Numbered from the stretch's first letter, positions 25,149-33,917 are shown. The stretch is 64,000 nt of DNA from Kitasatospora sp. MAP5-34 (GCF_029894335.1 NZ_JARXZC010000022.1:1-64000), one strand, 5' to 3'. The notes: generated by a model from the sequence alone, not told the origin. Numbers and translations: made by a program.

Positions 25149-26467
25149 AGGCTCACCGGCTCAGCGTCGAGAATCGAAGCCGCCTCGGCGGGCTCGACGT
25201 CCACGCGGTAGCACGCGATCGCCTCGGCGATCGCCGCGTTCACGGCCGCCTGATCCGCCCCGCGCAACAGGAAGCGGCCACCGGCGTGATCGTAGCCACC
25301 GCTGCCGTCGAAGACGTGCCCCACCGCCGGGAGCGATTCGCCGTACACCTCGGGCACGGCGTCGACCAGCGACACACAGGAGACGACCTGGGCGGGCTGC
25401 GGCTGCGGCTCGGGGAACACCAGCCAGCCGCCGGAGCCGGCTTCGGCCGGCAGGACGTGCTCGGCACTCAGCGGCTTCAGGCCGATGGTGCTGCGGAACG
25501 CCTCGCAGTACAGGTCGATCCCGTACAGATCGCGGTGCAGGAAGGGCACGCCGGCACCGCCCGGCCGCAAGCCCACCTCCAGGAAGACCGGCTTCCCCGC
25601 CGAGTCGGCGATCACCTCGAGGTGGAAGGGCCCGGTCCACAGCTCCAGCGCGTCCAGGCAGTCGATCGCGAAACCGGCCAGGTCGTCCCGCAGGGGTCCG
25701 GGATCGAGCAGGGCCGATCCGAGTGGCGCGCCGTGCACGAAGTCGAGGCAGGTGTTCAGGTACTGCGACACGGTGACGCAGTGGTACTGCCCCTGGATCC
25801 TGATCCCGTCCACATGGTAGATCGGCCCGTCGACGTACTCTTCGACCTCGTAGCCCTGCGTGGCGGACTCCTCGGCGATACCTTCCAGGGCCGTCACCAG
25901 TTCCCGCTCGGTGCGGATCAGTTGGACGCCCCGCGAGGCGGCCCCGTCCTTCGGCTTGAGGATCAGCGGCAGCGGTATGTCCTGGAGGATCTGCTCGGGG
26001 GTGGTGCCTGCGGCAAGGCGCAGGAACCTCGGCACCCGCACTCCGGCGGCTCCGACCCACTCCTTCATCACGGTCTTGTCCCGGAAGCGCCGCACGTACG
26101 ACGTGCCCCAGCCCGGGACCTCCAACTCCTCGCGGAGGTGGGCGGCCACCTCCAGATCGAACTCGGAGAGCCCCACCACTCCGGCGACCGGACCGTACAG
26201 TCCGGCGATCTCGCGAGCCTTCGGCAGCAAGGTCTCCACTCGCAGATCGGGGACCACCACGGTCGTCACGGCGCCTTCGCGGTCCAGCGGGTCGAGGGCG
26301 TCGGCGGTGGTCAGGTAGGCCAGCCGGAAGCCGCCTTCCGGCAGGAACCGGTGGTACTCGCCGAACTCGTCGTCGAACCGGTTGATGACCAGGAGCAGCG
26401 GCTCATGGCCCGGGGTCGGCACGGCGGGCGGCTCGCTCGCGAACTGATCAGGCGACTGGCGGGACAA
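25145..26467 (-). CDS. ATP-grasp carboxylate-amine ligase (second of the pair)
   Basis: About 440 aa. The ATP-grasp order is classical: ATP-binding lysine in LPLILKPKDGAASRGV, then EVEEYVDG, and the metal site near the end in TGPFHLEV and FLEVGLRPGG. Family members join a carboxylate, as an acyl phosphate, to an amine. Starts are ambiguous: TTG 26479, TTG 26467 (GGAG six bases upstream, used here) or GTG 26422. It overlaps or abuts the other ATP-grasp gene, and the two together could add two residues in sequence. Resembles dipeptide-forming ligases in diaminopropionate antibiotics only at family level. Confidence 0.8.
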   Translation of the reverse strand: MSRQSPDQFASEPPAVPTPGHEPLLLVINRFDDEFGEYHRFLPEGGFRLAYLTTADALDPLDREGAVTTVVVPDLRVETLLPKAREIAGLYGPVAGVVGLSEFDLEVAAHLREELEVPGWGTSYVRRFRDKTVMKEWVGAAGVRVPRFLRLAAGTTPEQILQDIPLPLILKPKDGAASRGVQLIRTERELVTALEGIAEESATQGYEVEEYVDGPIYHVDGIRIQGQYHCVTVSQYLNTCLDFVHGAPLGSALLDPGPLRDDLAGFAIDCLDALELWTGPFHLEVIADSAGKPVFLEVGLRPGGAGVPFLHRDLYGIDLYCEAFRSTIGLKPLSAEHVLPAEAGSGGWLVFPEPQPQPAQVVSCVSLVDAVPEVYGESLPAVGHVFDGSGGYDHAGGRFLLRGADQAAVNAAIAEAIACYRVDVEPAEAASILDAEPVSL

Positions 26468-27722
26468 AGGTGACTCCAAGTGTGATCCGACTGCCCAGAT
26501 CGAGGGCGTCTTGGTACGAGTCGGCGGTGTAGAGGACGTGGCCGACGCGGCAGCGGTAGTCCTGGTCTCCCGGAAGCGGGGTATCCGCGTCGAAGGTGAG
26601 CTCGGCTTCGAGCACGCCGGGCAGCGCGGCGATCCGGTCCATCCCTTCGACCGCCCGCCGGCCGGTCACCCCGGGGGCGGTGAGGAAGCGGATCCCGGCG
26701 TACTTGGCCCGTGGCGCGCGCGACGCGAGCACCTCGGAGTCCAGCCCGGTGTGGGCCGCGACGGCCAGCTCCGGGAGGCTGACACCGACGGCAGCCTCCA
26801 CCAGGTCCGGAATGCGGTCGCCGCCGAGGCGGGCGGCCAGCTCGATCAGCACCGGCTCGTCCGCGACGAGCCGCAGCTCGCAGTGGAACGGTCCGACCGT
26901 GACACCGAGCGCGCCGACCACCTCGCGGACGTACTCCTCGACGGCGTGCCTGGCCTTCGGCGGCAGATCCGCCTGGACCACATGCCCGATCTCCACGAAG
27001 GACGGTTCGGGGCCGAGCACCTTGTGCGTGAGCGCGACGACCACCGTTCTCCCGTCGGCCCCCACGCACCCCTCCACCGACAGTTCGGGACCGTCGAGGT
27101 ACTCCTCGACCAGCGCCCGGCCGTCGGACAGCCGGCCCATGTCCGGCCGGCTGTCCTCGGCCAGTGCGCGGTAGGCCGCCAGCAACTGGCCGAAGCCGTC
27201 GGCGCGGCTGACGTGCACACTGCCCGCCGAATCCACCGGCTTGAGGACGCAGGGGAAGCCCACCCGGGCGGCGGCCGCTTCCAACTGGGCCTCGGCGGAC
27301 ACCTCCGCGAAGCGCGGCACGCGCAGACCGGCGGCGGCCATCGCGGCCCGCATCACCGCCTTGTCCCGGACGCCCTCGACGGTGTCGGCCGGCAGGCCGC
27401 GCAGCCCAAGCCGCGCCGCGAGCCGTGCGGCGACGGGGACATAGAACTCGAAGCCCGGGAGGACCCCGGCGAACGGGGCGGCCCCGTGCGCCGAGGCCAC
27501 GGCCCGGAACAACTCCTCCTCGTCGTTGGTGTCCACGACGAGTACTTCATCGGCCTCTTGACGCACCCGGTCGGGCAGCGTGCGGTCGTCAGCGTCGAAC
27601 GAGGCCACCACGGTCTCGAATCCGAGACCCCTGGCCGCCCCCACCAACGCGGTACCCGACGACGCCGGTTCGATGATGAGAACTCGGCCGGGCCCGACCG
27701 GGGATTCGCGACGGGCGCTCAC
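26448..27722 (-). CDS. ATP-grasp carboxylate-amine ligase (first of the pair)
   Basis: 424 aa from the GTG at 27722, two bases after the upstream stop; a longer frame reaches into the previous gene and is not used. N-terminal Rossmann-like pre-ATP-grasp domain (VLIIEPASSGTALVGAARG), then ATP-binding lysine in FPCVLKPVDSAGSVHV, VEEYLDGPELSVEG, and the metal-binding segment HCELRL...LIELAARLGGD. Classical domain order. The enzyme should ligate an amino acid or peptide carboxylate to an amine. Lies in the left-arm operon between the diiron oxidase and the second ATP-grasp gene. Confidence 0.82.
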   Translation of the reverse strand: MSARRESPVGPGRVLIIEPASSGTALVGAARGLGFETVVASFDADDRTLPDRVRQEADEVLVVDTNDEEELFRAVASAHGAAPFAGVLPGFEFYVPVAARLAARLGLRGLPADTVEGVRDKAVMRAAMAAAGLRVPRFAEVSAEAQLEAAAARVGFPCVLKPVDSAGSVHVSRADGFGQLLAAYRALAEDSRPDMGRLSDGRALVEEYLDGPELSVEGCVGADGRTVVVALTHKVLGPEPSFVEIGHVVQADLPPKARHAVEEYVREVVGALGVTVGPFHCELRLVADEPVLIELAARLGGDRIPDLVEAAVGVSLPELAVAAHTGLDSEVLASRAPRAKYAGIRFLTAPGVTGRRAVEGMDRIAALPGVLEAELTFDADTPLPGDQDYRCRVGHVLYTADSYQDALDLGSRITLGVTFVPPVA

Positions 27723-27723
27723 C

Positions 27724-28425
27724 TCAGACCCCGACCGGCTGCGCCTCGCGGGCGCCCACGGTGCTCTCGTAGAGCTCGGTGAAGTAGTCACCGATCAGGT
27801 CGATGAAGGTGGCCAGGTAGGCCTCCGCCTGCTCGGGGGTGCTGAACTTCTCCACGGCGCGCGAGACCGTCCGGAACATCAGGTCGTCGTGGTCGTGCGA
27901 CTCGTCGAAGGCGATGTGCGCCCGGGTGCCGTGGACGAATTCCGCCCCGAACTCGGCCGCGGCCTTCTCGGTGATGACCGGGTTGTAGCGGTCCGAGTAC
28001 CACTCGACGAACCAGTCCCAGATGGTGGTGGGGGCCGGACCGGAACGGTCGGCCTCCAGCCGCAGGTACCCCATGAGCATCGCGGTGGAGGTGAACACCG
28101 GAGTGGCGTCCAGCTGCTCGATCGTCAGACCGAACCGCTCCAGGTCACGGGTGAACATGTGCTCGTGCCCGTACTCCTCGGCGAGGTAACGCGCCAACTT
28201 CGCGGCGAGCACGTCGTCCTGCGAGCCGACGCGGTACAGCGCGTAGGCGTCCACCTCGTTGTTGAGACGGATGCGCAGCACCGTCTCGGCTATGTGCCGG
28301 ATGTAGTAGTCGCGGTCGATCCACTCGCCCTTGTGCAGCTCACGCAGCATCGGCACCCGCTGGAACTGCTTCTCCATCAACTGCGCGGCGAGCGACTCGA
28401 ACGACTCGCGGTCAAGCTTGGTCAT
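27724..28425 (-). CDS. Heme-oxygenase-like diiron oxidase (HDO superfamily)
   Basis: 233 aa, all-helical, typical HDO length. Candidate iron ligands are visible: Glu84-x2-His87 in AEEYGHEHM, a mid-helix Glu141 in WFVEWYSD, and His170-x3-Asp174-x2-His177 in HIAFDESHDHDD. These fit the E/H ... H-x3-D-x2-H pattern of enzymes such as UndA, BesC and the SznF central domain, which use iron and O2 for decarboxylation, C-C cleavage, desaturation or N-oxygenation. The reaction here cannot be named. It is the first enzyme gene of the left-arm operon, preceded by a small secreted-peptide gene. Confidence 0.75.
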   Translation of the reverse strand: MTKLDRESFESLAAQLMEKQFQRVPMLRELHKGEWIDRDYYIRHIAETVLRIRLNNEVDAYALYRVGSQDDVLAAKLARYLAEEYGHEHMFTRDLERFGLTIEQLDATPVFTSTAMLMGYLRLEADRSGPAPTTIWDWFVEWYSDRYNPVITEKAAAEFGAEFVHGTRAHIAFDESHDHDDLMFRTVSRAVEKFSTPEQAEAYLATFIDLIGDYFTELYESTVGAREAQPVGV

Positions 28426-28515
28426 GGCTGGACAACTACCTTCCTTGGACAGCGTACGTGTTGTGTGAGCTCAACCACAGGGCTACCGCTCCCCTGTGGC
28501 CCGGGGTGCAGACGA

Positions 28516-28683
28516 TCAGGGCCCCCATTGCGAGTCGGTGGGGGCGGTAGCCGCCTGCCCCGCCACAGTGGTCGACTGGAACCAGCCTTGGGCTGACGTC
28601 CCGTCGACCGCCAGAAATGTGAGCGCCACACAGCTCCCGACAGTGGCCGCGAAGCGAAGTAGGCGATTAGCCGACTGACGCAC
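28516..28683 (-). CDS. Small secreted peptide ending DSQWGP
   Basis: A 55-residue frame not in the usual size range of gene callers. GTG start with GAGGGG eight bases upstream. The N-terminus is basic (RQSANRLLR), followed by a hydrophobic stretch FAATVGSCVALTFLAVDG and a likely signal-peptidase site near GTSAQG. The remaining ~23 residues end APTDSQWGP. It lies 90 nt upstream of the diiron oxidase gene on the same strand and divergent from a LuxR-type regulator. A signalling or precursor peptide is plausible; the family is not one I can name. A similar peptide gene occurs at 35474-35617. Confidence 0.55.
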   Translation of the reverse strand: MRQSANRLLRFAATVGSCVALTFLAVDGTSAQGWFQSTTVAGQAATAPTDSQWGP

Positions 28684-28785
28684 GATCCCGTCCCCTCAAA
28701 CTCCCCGTTAGGCCAACGGACAAAGATCCATTGGCGATGTCCTGATCCTGGCACGCAGGCCTGACCAGCAACGGATCAGTTAGTC

Positions 28786-28799
28786 TTCACATTTGTGAA
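28786..28799. promoter_or_regulatory. Palindrome overlapping the LuxR-type regulator start
   Basis: TTCACATTTGTGAA, a perfect 6-bp inverted repeat with a 2-nt centre, spans the proposed GTG start (28795) of the regulator gene and lies in the divergent region. It is a candidate autoregulatory site or indicates that translation begins slightly downstream (GTG 28810). Confidence 0.4.
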
Positions 28800-29871
28800 C
28801 CGCTCACTTGTGCAGCGCTGTGCAGACTGCCCGGAATCGGGCAATTCCTCCGATACCCCGAGCCCGGCACTGTGCGAGCGAGCACTGACGGCCTATGCCG
28901 CGGTTCTGAAGGAGTCCCGATATCCCAGGGCCGGAACCCCCGAGTGCCTGATCCACCTCGGCCTGACCCCCCCGCTGCCCGACTCGCCCGACTTCGTCTA
29001 CGCCCTGCCGCCCAGCACCGCGTCGGGATTCGCGATCAGTCGGTTGGAACAGCGCGTCGCCGAGTACCAGGCGGCCATCCGGAGCACGCATGCGGCCTTC
29101 TCCGCTCTGGAAACGGTCCATGCCGAGTCGTCGAAGCGTGATGGCGCGGGGTACTCCCTGATCAGAGGCAGCGAGACCATCAGCGAGGTCCTGAGCGCCT
29201 CGGTCGCCGCCTGCCGGTCCGAGCTCCTCACCACCCAGCCCGGAACGAGTCGGCCGGCCGAGTTGCTGGCCCGGGCCCTGGAGTCCGAGATCCCACGACT
29301 GCGACAGGGGATCAAGCAACGGACGATCTATCAGCACAAGATCCGCTTCGACGGGCCGACCATGGAGTACATCGACCTGATCACCGCCGTCGGCGGCCAG
29401 GTACGAACCACCAGCGCGCTCTTCGACCGGTTGATCATCATCGACCGGGAGACCGCCTTCATCCCCGTGGACGACGAGCGGGAGGTCAGCGCCCTGCAGA
29501 TCCACCATCCCGGGATCGTCCGCTACCTCGGCAAGATCTTCGACCACATCTGGGAGCGCGCGATCGACGTCGGCAGCGTCAGCGCCAAGCACACGCCGCA
29601 GATCTCGGACACCCAGCGGGCGATCCTCCACCACCTGGTGTCCGGCCAGACGGACGAGTGGATCGCCCGCCGGGTCGGCCTGAGCCGCCGCAGCATCGCC
29701 GAGCACGTCCGGAAGATCTCGGAACAACTCGGCAGTTCGAGCCGTGCCCAACTCGGCTACCTCATCGCGTTGAACGGCGTGCTCTGGGGTGCCGAGGGAA
29801 CCACGGATCCGGGATCAGCGAGCCTGGCGGCGGAGCAGGACACTGAGACCGACCCGCTGCGGACCGGCTGA
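28795..29871 (+). CDS. LuxR-family transcriptional regulator
   Basis: 358 aa. The C-terminal helix-turn-helix (about 268-330) reads ISDTQRAILHHLVSGQTDEW, then RRVGLSRRSIAEHVRKISEQ, the LuxR/NarL form. The N-terminal ~250 residues lack a receiver or ATPase domain and resemble the TrmB-like/helical sensor of actinomycete LuxR regulators. It is divergent from the left-arm operon and its peptide gene, so it is a likely cluster-specific activator. GTG 28795 is provisional. Confidence 0.75.
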   Translation: MNRSLVQRCADCPESGNSSDTPSPALCERALTAYAAVLKESRYPRAGTPECLIHLGLTPPLPDSPDFVYALPPSTASGFAISRLEQRVAEYQAAIRSTHAAFSALETVHAESSKRDGAGYSLIRGSETISEVLSASVAACRSELLTTQPGTSRPAELLARALESEIPRLRQGIKQRTIYQHKIRFDGPTMEYIDLITAVGGQVRTTSALFDRLIIIDRETAFIPVDDEREVSALQIHHPGIVRYLGKIFDHIWERAIDVGSVSAKHTPQISDTQRAILHHLVSGQTDEWIARRVGLSRRSIAEHVRKISEQLGSSSRAQLGYLIALNGVLWGAEGTTDPGSASLAAEQDTETDPLRTG

Positions 29872-30098
29872 CGGCCGTCCCCGGCGCGGTGAGCACGCTC
29901 GCCCCGGTACTGATCTTCGGGTTCCTGTTCGGGGTCTCGACGGACTACGAGGTGTTCGTCCTCGCCCGGGTCCGCGAGGGCTACGAGCGCACCGGCTCCA
30001 CCCGGGAGGGGATCGTCGAGGGGGTCTCGCGCACCGGGCGCCTGGTCACCAGTGCCGCGCTGATCCTGTTCCTCGCGCTCGCCTCGCTCTCCACGGCC
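29872..30098 (+). pseudogene. MMPL-family transporter fragment
   Basis: Translation from about 29889 gives VSTLAPVLIFGFLFGVSTDY and EVFVLARVREGYERTG..., two membrane segments of an MMPL/RND lipid transporter near its C-terminus. It stops resembling the family abruptly after LALASLSTA at about 30098, and nothing of the other ~10 membrane segments is present. It is a relic, joined directly to a histidine kinase fragment. Confidence 0.7.
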
Positions 30099-30099
30099 G

Positions 30100-30447
30100 G
30101 TGGTGCTCGGCGACCGGGAGCACCTGGGCCGGATGGTACGCAACCTCGTCGACAACGCGGCCCGCTTCGCCCGTCACCGAGTCCTGATCACGGTGGTGGA
30201 CCAGCCGCCCGGCGAGGTCGGCATCGAGGTCCGCGACGACGGGCCGGGCATTCCGGCCGAAGAGCGCGAACGCGTCTTCGCCCGGTTCGTCCGCCTGGAC
30301 ACGAGCCGTGGACGCGCGAGCGGATCGAGCGGCCTGGGCCTCGCGATCGCGAAGGAGATCGCGACGGCACACGGCGGACACATCACCATCGAGCAGGCTC
30401 CCGGCGGCGGTGCACTCGTCAGGATCACCTTTGCCGCGCGCCGCCGG
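30100..30447 (+). pseudogene. Histidine kinase ATPase-domain fragment
   Basis: Starts abruptly with VVLGDREHLGRMVRNLVDNA, the N-box of a HisKA/HATPase sensor kinase, followed by DDGPGIPAEERERVFARF and SSGLGLAIAKEIATAHGG. The sensor, membrane and dimerisation regions are missing, so it cannot be a working kinase. It begins exactly where the MMPL fragment ends, in another frame. Its reading frame runs on into the antisense of the next gene without a family-like end. Confidence 0.7.
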
Positions 30448-30518
30448 TTGACCGGGCAGCTGCAGCAGCCGCGCCCGGGCACGGTGACGTGCCCGGGCAC
30501 GGCTTGCCTGACTGATCG

Positions 30519-32015
30519 TCAGCCGGTAGGAGTGGGACTGGCGTTCGGCGTCGTGTTGCTCACCGAGCCGGTGAGGATGGGCCATTCGTTGTGGTACTGC
30601 GCGAACGGCAGGTCCTTCTCCAGCAGCGGGGTGCCGAGGATGGCGATGCGCGCCATCACGGCGCCGGTGACGTCGAGGCCGCCGTAGAGGCCGGCCGTGC
30701 CGGTGATGGTCGGCTTGGCGAGGCCGTTGATGTCGATCTCACCGTTGACGGACGCCCGCAGGTACGGCTCGATGGTCGCCTTCACGCCCAGGCTGTCGTA
30801 GAGCGCGACGGAACCGTCCGCGACCAGGCCGCTGCGTACCTCGGCCTCGCCGGTGAACGTCGCCTTGACCGGGGAGACCTTGGTGGTGACGGGCTGGGTG
30901 GAGGAGGTCCAGCCGGCCGCCTTGGTGTAGTCGGCGTTGATGGACCAGTCGCCGTCGATCTGCTGCGTGGTGTCGACGGTGACGTTGCCGTCGGCGCTGA
31001 CCTCGGCGTAGACGGTGACGTTCACGGTGATCACGACGGGCACCGGGCCGACCATCACCGTTGGGGTGGCCGTGAGGGTGGCGATCGGGATCTTCACCTG
31101 GCCGGTGGTGCCGGAGAGCTTCGCGGTGAGGTGCCAGTTGGCGTGGGCGCCGAGGTCGAAGCCGACCTTGGCCTGGTCGGCACCGAATATGCCGGTGGTG
31201 CCGTGGTAGGAGAAGACGACGCTGGGGTCGATCTCGACCGAGCCGCTCAGCGTGGCGGCGGCTCCGCCGGGCAGCGGGATGCTGTCGTTCGCGTCCAGCT
31301 CCAGGGCGGCCGAGGCGGAGCCGTTGGCGCCGTCGGGCTTCTGGACGTAGCTGGCCTTCAGGTCCTTGACGTTCGGGGTGACCTGGATCTTGTGCGGGTC
31401 GAGCGCGTTCTTGATGTCGGCCCAGGCGTTGCCGAGCAGTTCGGAGATGGTGGCCGGGCGGGTGGCGGCAGCCACCTTCCCGCCGCCGACCGGCTTGACC
31501 CCGGTGATCGCGAGCAGCGCACCCTGCGGCGCGGCGGCCGACGGCGGGCTGTCGATCAGCTGACCGGGCCGGACGGCTGCGGTGGCCGCCGCCATGGCGG
31601 CCGGGCTGGGGGCGCCTGCCTTGCCGGTAGTGGCGACAGCGAGGACGACCTTGCCGGACTTCTTATCGTACGAGTCCAGCTTGAGGTCCGGAGTGGCGGC
31701 CACGGCGGGCGCCCCGGACGGGGTCGGGTCGGTCACGACCACCTTCGACGCGGCGGAGGCGGTCGGCCGGGCCGACGATCCGCTTGACGCCGGATCAGCG
31801 ACTGACGCACGGTCAGCAGCCGGGGCCAGCAGGGTCACCGTCGGGTTCTCGGTGGTGGCCGTGCCGACCAGGGCGGGGGCGGCCGGAGCGGCTGCGACGG
31901 ACGAGTCGGTGGACTGGACGGCTGGCGCGGTCGGGTCGCAGGCGCTGAGCGAGAGCACAACGGATGCGGCGAGCACGGGCAGCGCGAGGGTACGCATGTG
32001 CATGCGGAGGGTCAC
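30519..32015 (-). CDS. Secreted lipoprotein of unknown function
   Basis: 498 aa. N-terminal signal with lipobox LSAC and lipidation Cys26, after start GTG 32015 (ATGs at 32003 and 31997 are alternatives). An Ala/Thr/Ser/Pro-rich tether follows to about residue 100. The rest is rich in alternating hydrophobic/Thr residues (for example LSGTTGQVKIPIATLTATPT), suggesting a beta-sheet domain facing the cell surface. No catalytic motif recognised. It is divergent from a TetR gene with an operator between them. Its 3' end overlaps the tail frame of the kinase relic. Confidence 0.7.
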   Translation of the reverse strand: MTLRMHMRTLALPVLAASVVLSLSACDPTAPAVQSTDSSVAAAPAAPALVGTATTENPTVTLLAPAADRASVADPASSGSSARPTASAASKVVVTDPTPSGAPAVAATPDLKLDSYDKKSGKVVLAVATTGKAGAPSPAAMAAATAAVRPGQLIDSPPSAAAPQGALLAITGVKPVGGGKVAAATRPATISELLGNAWADIKNALDPHKIQVTPNVKDLKASYVQKPDGANGSASAALELDANDSIPLPGGAAATLSGSVEIDPSVVFSYHGTTGIFGADQAKVGFDLGAHANWHLTAKLSGTTGQVKIPIATLTATPTVMVGPVPVVITVNVTVYAEVSADGNVTVDTTQQIDGDWSINADYTKAAGWTSSTQPVTTKVSPVKATFTGEAEVRSGLVADGSVALYDSLGVKATIEPYLRASVNGEIDINGLAKPTITGTAGLYGGLDVTGAVMARIAILGTPLLEKDLPFAQYHNEWPILTGSVSNTTPNASPTPTG

Positions 32016-32254
32016 CTTCGGCGAAAGGCGGACAGGGGACTGTTGGCATACCGATGAAATGTCAGGGGCATGCCAGCTTGTACGTCGGCAAAGTCCATCG
32101 CGGACAGCTCCGCCATGGCTTCCGGCAAGTCGAGGGGATCGCGCGAGTGGCGGCCGAAGTCCGCCGTCGGCCGGGCTGCGAAGACGAGTGGTCCTTCGCA
32201 GTCACGCCTGCCGGCACCGAGGTGTCACCAGGCGGCATCCACCCGGCGCCCCCT

Positions 32255-32275
32255 AAAACTAGAGCCAGTAGTTTT
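32255..32275. promoter_or_regulatory. TetR operator candidate 1
   Basis: Arms AAAACTA (32255-32261) and TAGTTTT (32269-32275) with a 7-nt spacer GAGCCAG form a perfect inverted repeat between the lipoprotein and TetR genes. A near-identical site in inverted orientation occurs at 33101-33121. Confidence 0.7.
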
Positions 32276-32366
32276 GCCTGGGCGAGAACGTACACTAGTC
32301 CGCGTTCGCGGCCCAATACCGGGGTGGGCGAACTCGGGTGAACCCGGACAGCGAGAGGAGGGCGAG

Positions 32367-32990
32367 ATGGGCAGACCACGGCGGCCACTGCTGACCCGGG
32401 ACGGGATCATGGCAGCCGCTCTCGCACTGGTCGACGAGGAGGGCGCCGAGGCCCTGTCGACCACCCGACTCGCCGCCCGACTCGGCGTCAAGGGCCCGTC
32501 CCTCTACAACTACGTCTCCAGCCGCGCCGAGATCGTCGACGGGATCAGCGAACTCATCGTCGCCGAGATGGATCTCGACCCGACCATCCGCCCCTGGACC
32601 GCCGCACTCGACAGCTGGGCCCGCGCCTACCGCGCCACCTTCGCCGCCCACCCGAACATGGTCCCGCTGCTGGTGGCGCGGCCGACACAGTCCGTCGCCG
32701 CACTCCAGGGCTACGCCAACACCTTCACGGTGCTGCGCGAGGCCGGCTGGCCGGAGGACCGGATGGCACCGATCGTCCAGTGCCTCGAGTACTTCCTCGC
32801 CGGCGCGGCCCTCGACTTCGGCCTGCCGCGCGAGGCGTCGCTGCCGACGGAGGGCCTGCCACCCGGCCTGGACCCGATCCTCACCGCCCCGCCGCACGTC
32901 AGCGACCTGGCCTTCGAGACCGGCCTCACCATCCTGATCCGTGGCTTCGAGGAGACCCTGAACAGCCTGCGGCCCCAGCAGCACAACTGA
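32367..32990 (+). CDS. TetR/AcrR family regulator
   Basis: 207 aa from ATG 32367 with GAGAGGAGGG directly upstream. N-terminal helix-turn-helix: GIMAAALALVDEEGAEALST, then GVKGPSLYNYVSSRAEIVD. The C-terminal part fits the TetR_C group found with tetracycline-type repressors (WARAYRATFAAHPNMVPLL). Two copies of the same operator lie on either side of the gene, one before the divergent lipoprotein and one before the downstream phosphatase, so both secreted proteins are probable targets. Confidence 0.85.
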   Translation: MGRPRRPLLTRDGIMAAALALVDEEGAEALSTTRLAARLGVKGPSLYNYVSSRAEIVDGISELIVAEMDLDPTIRPWTAALDSWARAYRATFAAHPNMVPLLVARPTQSVAALQGYANTFTVLREAGWPEDRMAPIVQCLEYFLAGAALDFGLPREASLPTEGLPPGLDPILTAPPHVSDLAFETGLTILIRGFEETLNSLRPQQHN

Positions 32991-33100
32991 CGCACCGTCA
33001 GCTCAAGCCGACCAGCACCCCAGGGGCGCCGTCGCCTCCCGCCCCCCTTGCCCCCGGCGTCGGACCGCGAACACGGGCTGGTGTACCTTCATGCCGAGCT

Positions 33101-33121
33101 AAAACTACAGGCTCTAGGTTT
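33101..33121. promoter_or_regulatory. TetR operator candidate 2 (inverted copy of operator 1)
   Basis: Read on the minus strand this site agrees with operator 1 in 19 of 21 positions, including the central AGAGCC. Flanking DNA is also similar over roughly 100 nt (shared GTACAC, GTTCGCGG and CCGGGG patches), so the whole regulatory region has been duplicated in inverted orientation. It lies 170 nt upstream of the acid phosphatase start. Confidence 0.65.
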
Positions 33122-33290
33122 AACGGCACCCAGTGGACCGCATCCGGCATGCCCTCGCGACCCCCTGAAGCCGACCCATCACGCGGCCCCCTGCGCGCCG
33201 CGCACCCCCCGGTTCGCCGGCACCGCGATCCCAAGTGCCGCACCCACGAGCCGGTTGACGCCTCAGCAGAAGAAAGGCCGAGTCCCAGAC

Positions 33291-33917
33291 ATGAGCATCA
33301 AGGCCAAGTTCGTCACCACAGCGGCCCTGACGGTCGCGATCAGCACCGGTCTCGCCGCCCCCGCGATCGCCGCCCCGGCGCACCCGGCGGCGGCCGTCCC
33401 GGTGAGCGTCAGCACCGCGAGCACCGGTGCGGTGACCGAGCAGCAGTGGCTGACCGACGTGAGCACCGCGATCGCACCGGCCCAGGCGTACATAGAGCAG
33501 CGCACGGCCGAGCCCACGAACCGGCACCTCGCGATCGTGTTCGACATCGACAACACCACGCTCGCGACGCACTTCCACCCGTTCACGATGCCGGGCATCG
33601 CACCGGTCGTGCGGCTGGCCCAGTACGCCCACGCGCACGGAGTCGCACTCATCTTCGTCAGCGCCCGGCCGGAGTTCATCGACCCCCTCACCCGCCACAG
33701 CCTGACCGAGGCGGGCTACACCGTGGACGAGTTGCGCGGGCGCGACCTCGGCGATCTCTTCGAGCCGGTCCAGCAGTTCAAGACGGAGCAGCGGACCCAG
33801 GTGGAGAACGAGGGCTACACGATCATCGCCAACATCGGCAACAACTGGACCGACATCAACGGCGGCCACGCCGAGCAGACCTTCAAGCTGCCGGACTACA
33901 ACGGCCTGCTCTCCTGA
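33291..33917 (+). CDS. Secreted HAD-family acid phosphatase
   Basis: 208 aa. Signal peptide (residues 1-28, ending AAPAIAA) followed by a HAD class B/C-type acid phosphatase domain: nucleophile motif IVFDIDNTTL with Asp85 and Asp87, then ALIFVSARP as motif II and a C-terminal IIANIGNNWTDI as motifs III-IV. It should be exported and dephosphorylate external substrates. The duplicated TetR operator upstream suggests co-regulation with the lipoprotein. A good terminator follows. Confidence 0.85.
   Translation: MSIKAKFVTTAALTVAISTGLAAPAIAAPAHPAAAVPVSVSTASTGAVTEQQWLTDVSTAIAPAQAYIEQRTAEPTNRHLAIVFDIDNTTLATHFHPFTMPGIAPVVRLAQYAHAHGVALIFVSARPEFIDPLTRHSLTEAGYTVDELRGRDLGDLFEPVQQFKTEQRTQVENEGYTIIANIGNNWTDINGGHAEQTFKLPDYNGLLS

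Noticed and set aside
25091..26473. A 460-codon plus-strand frame opposite the ATP-grasp gene
   Set aside because: His/Gly/Gln-rich antisense translation without recognisable domains; the minus strand holds the real gene.
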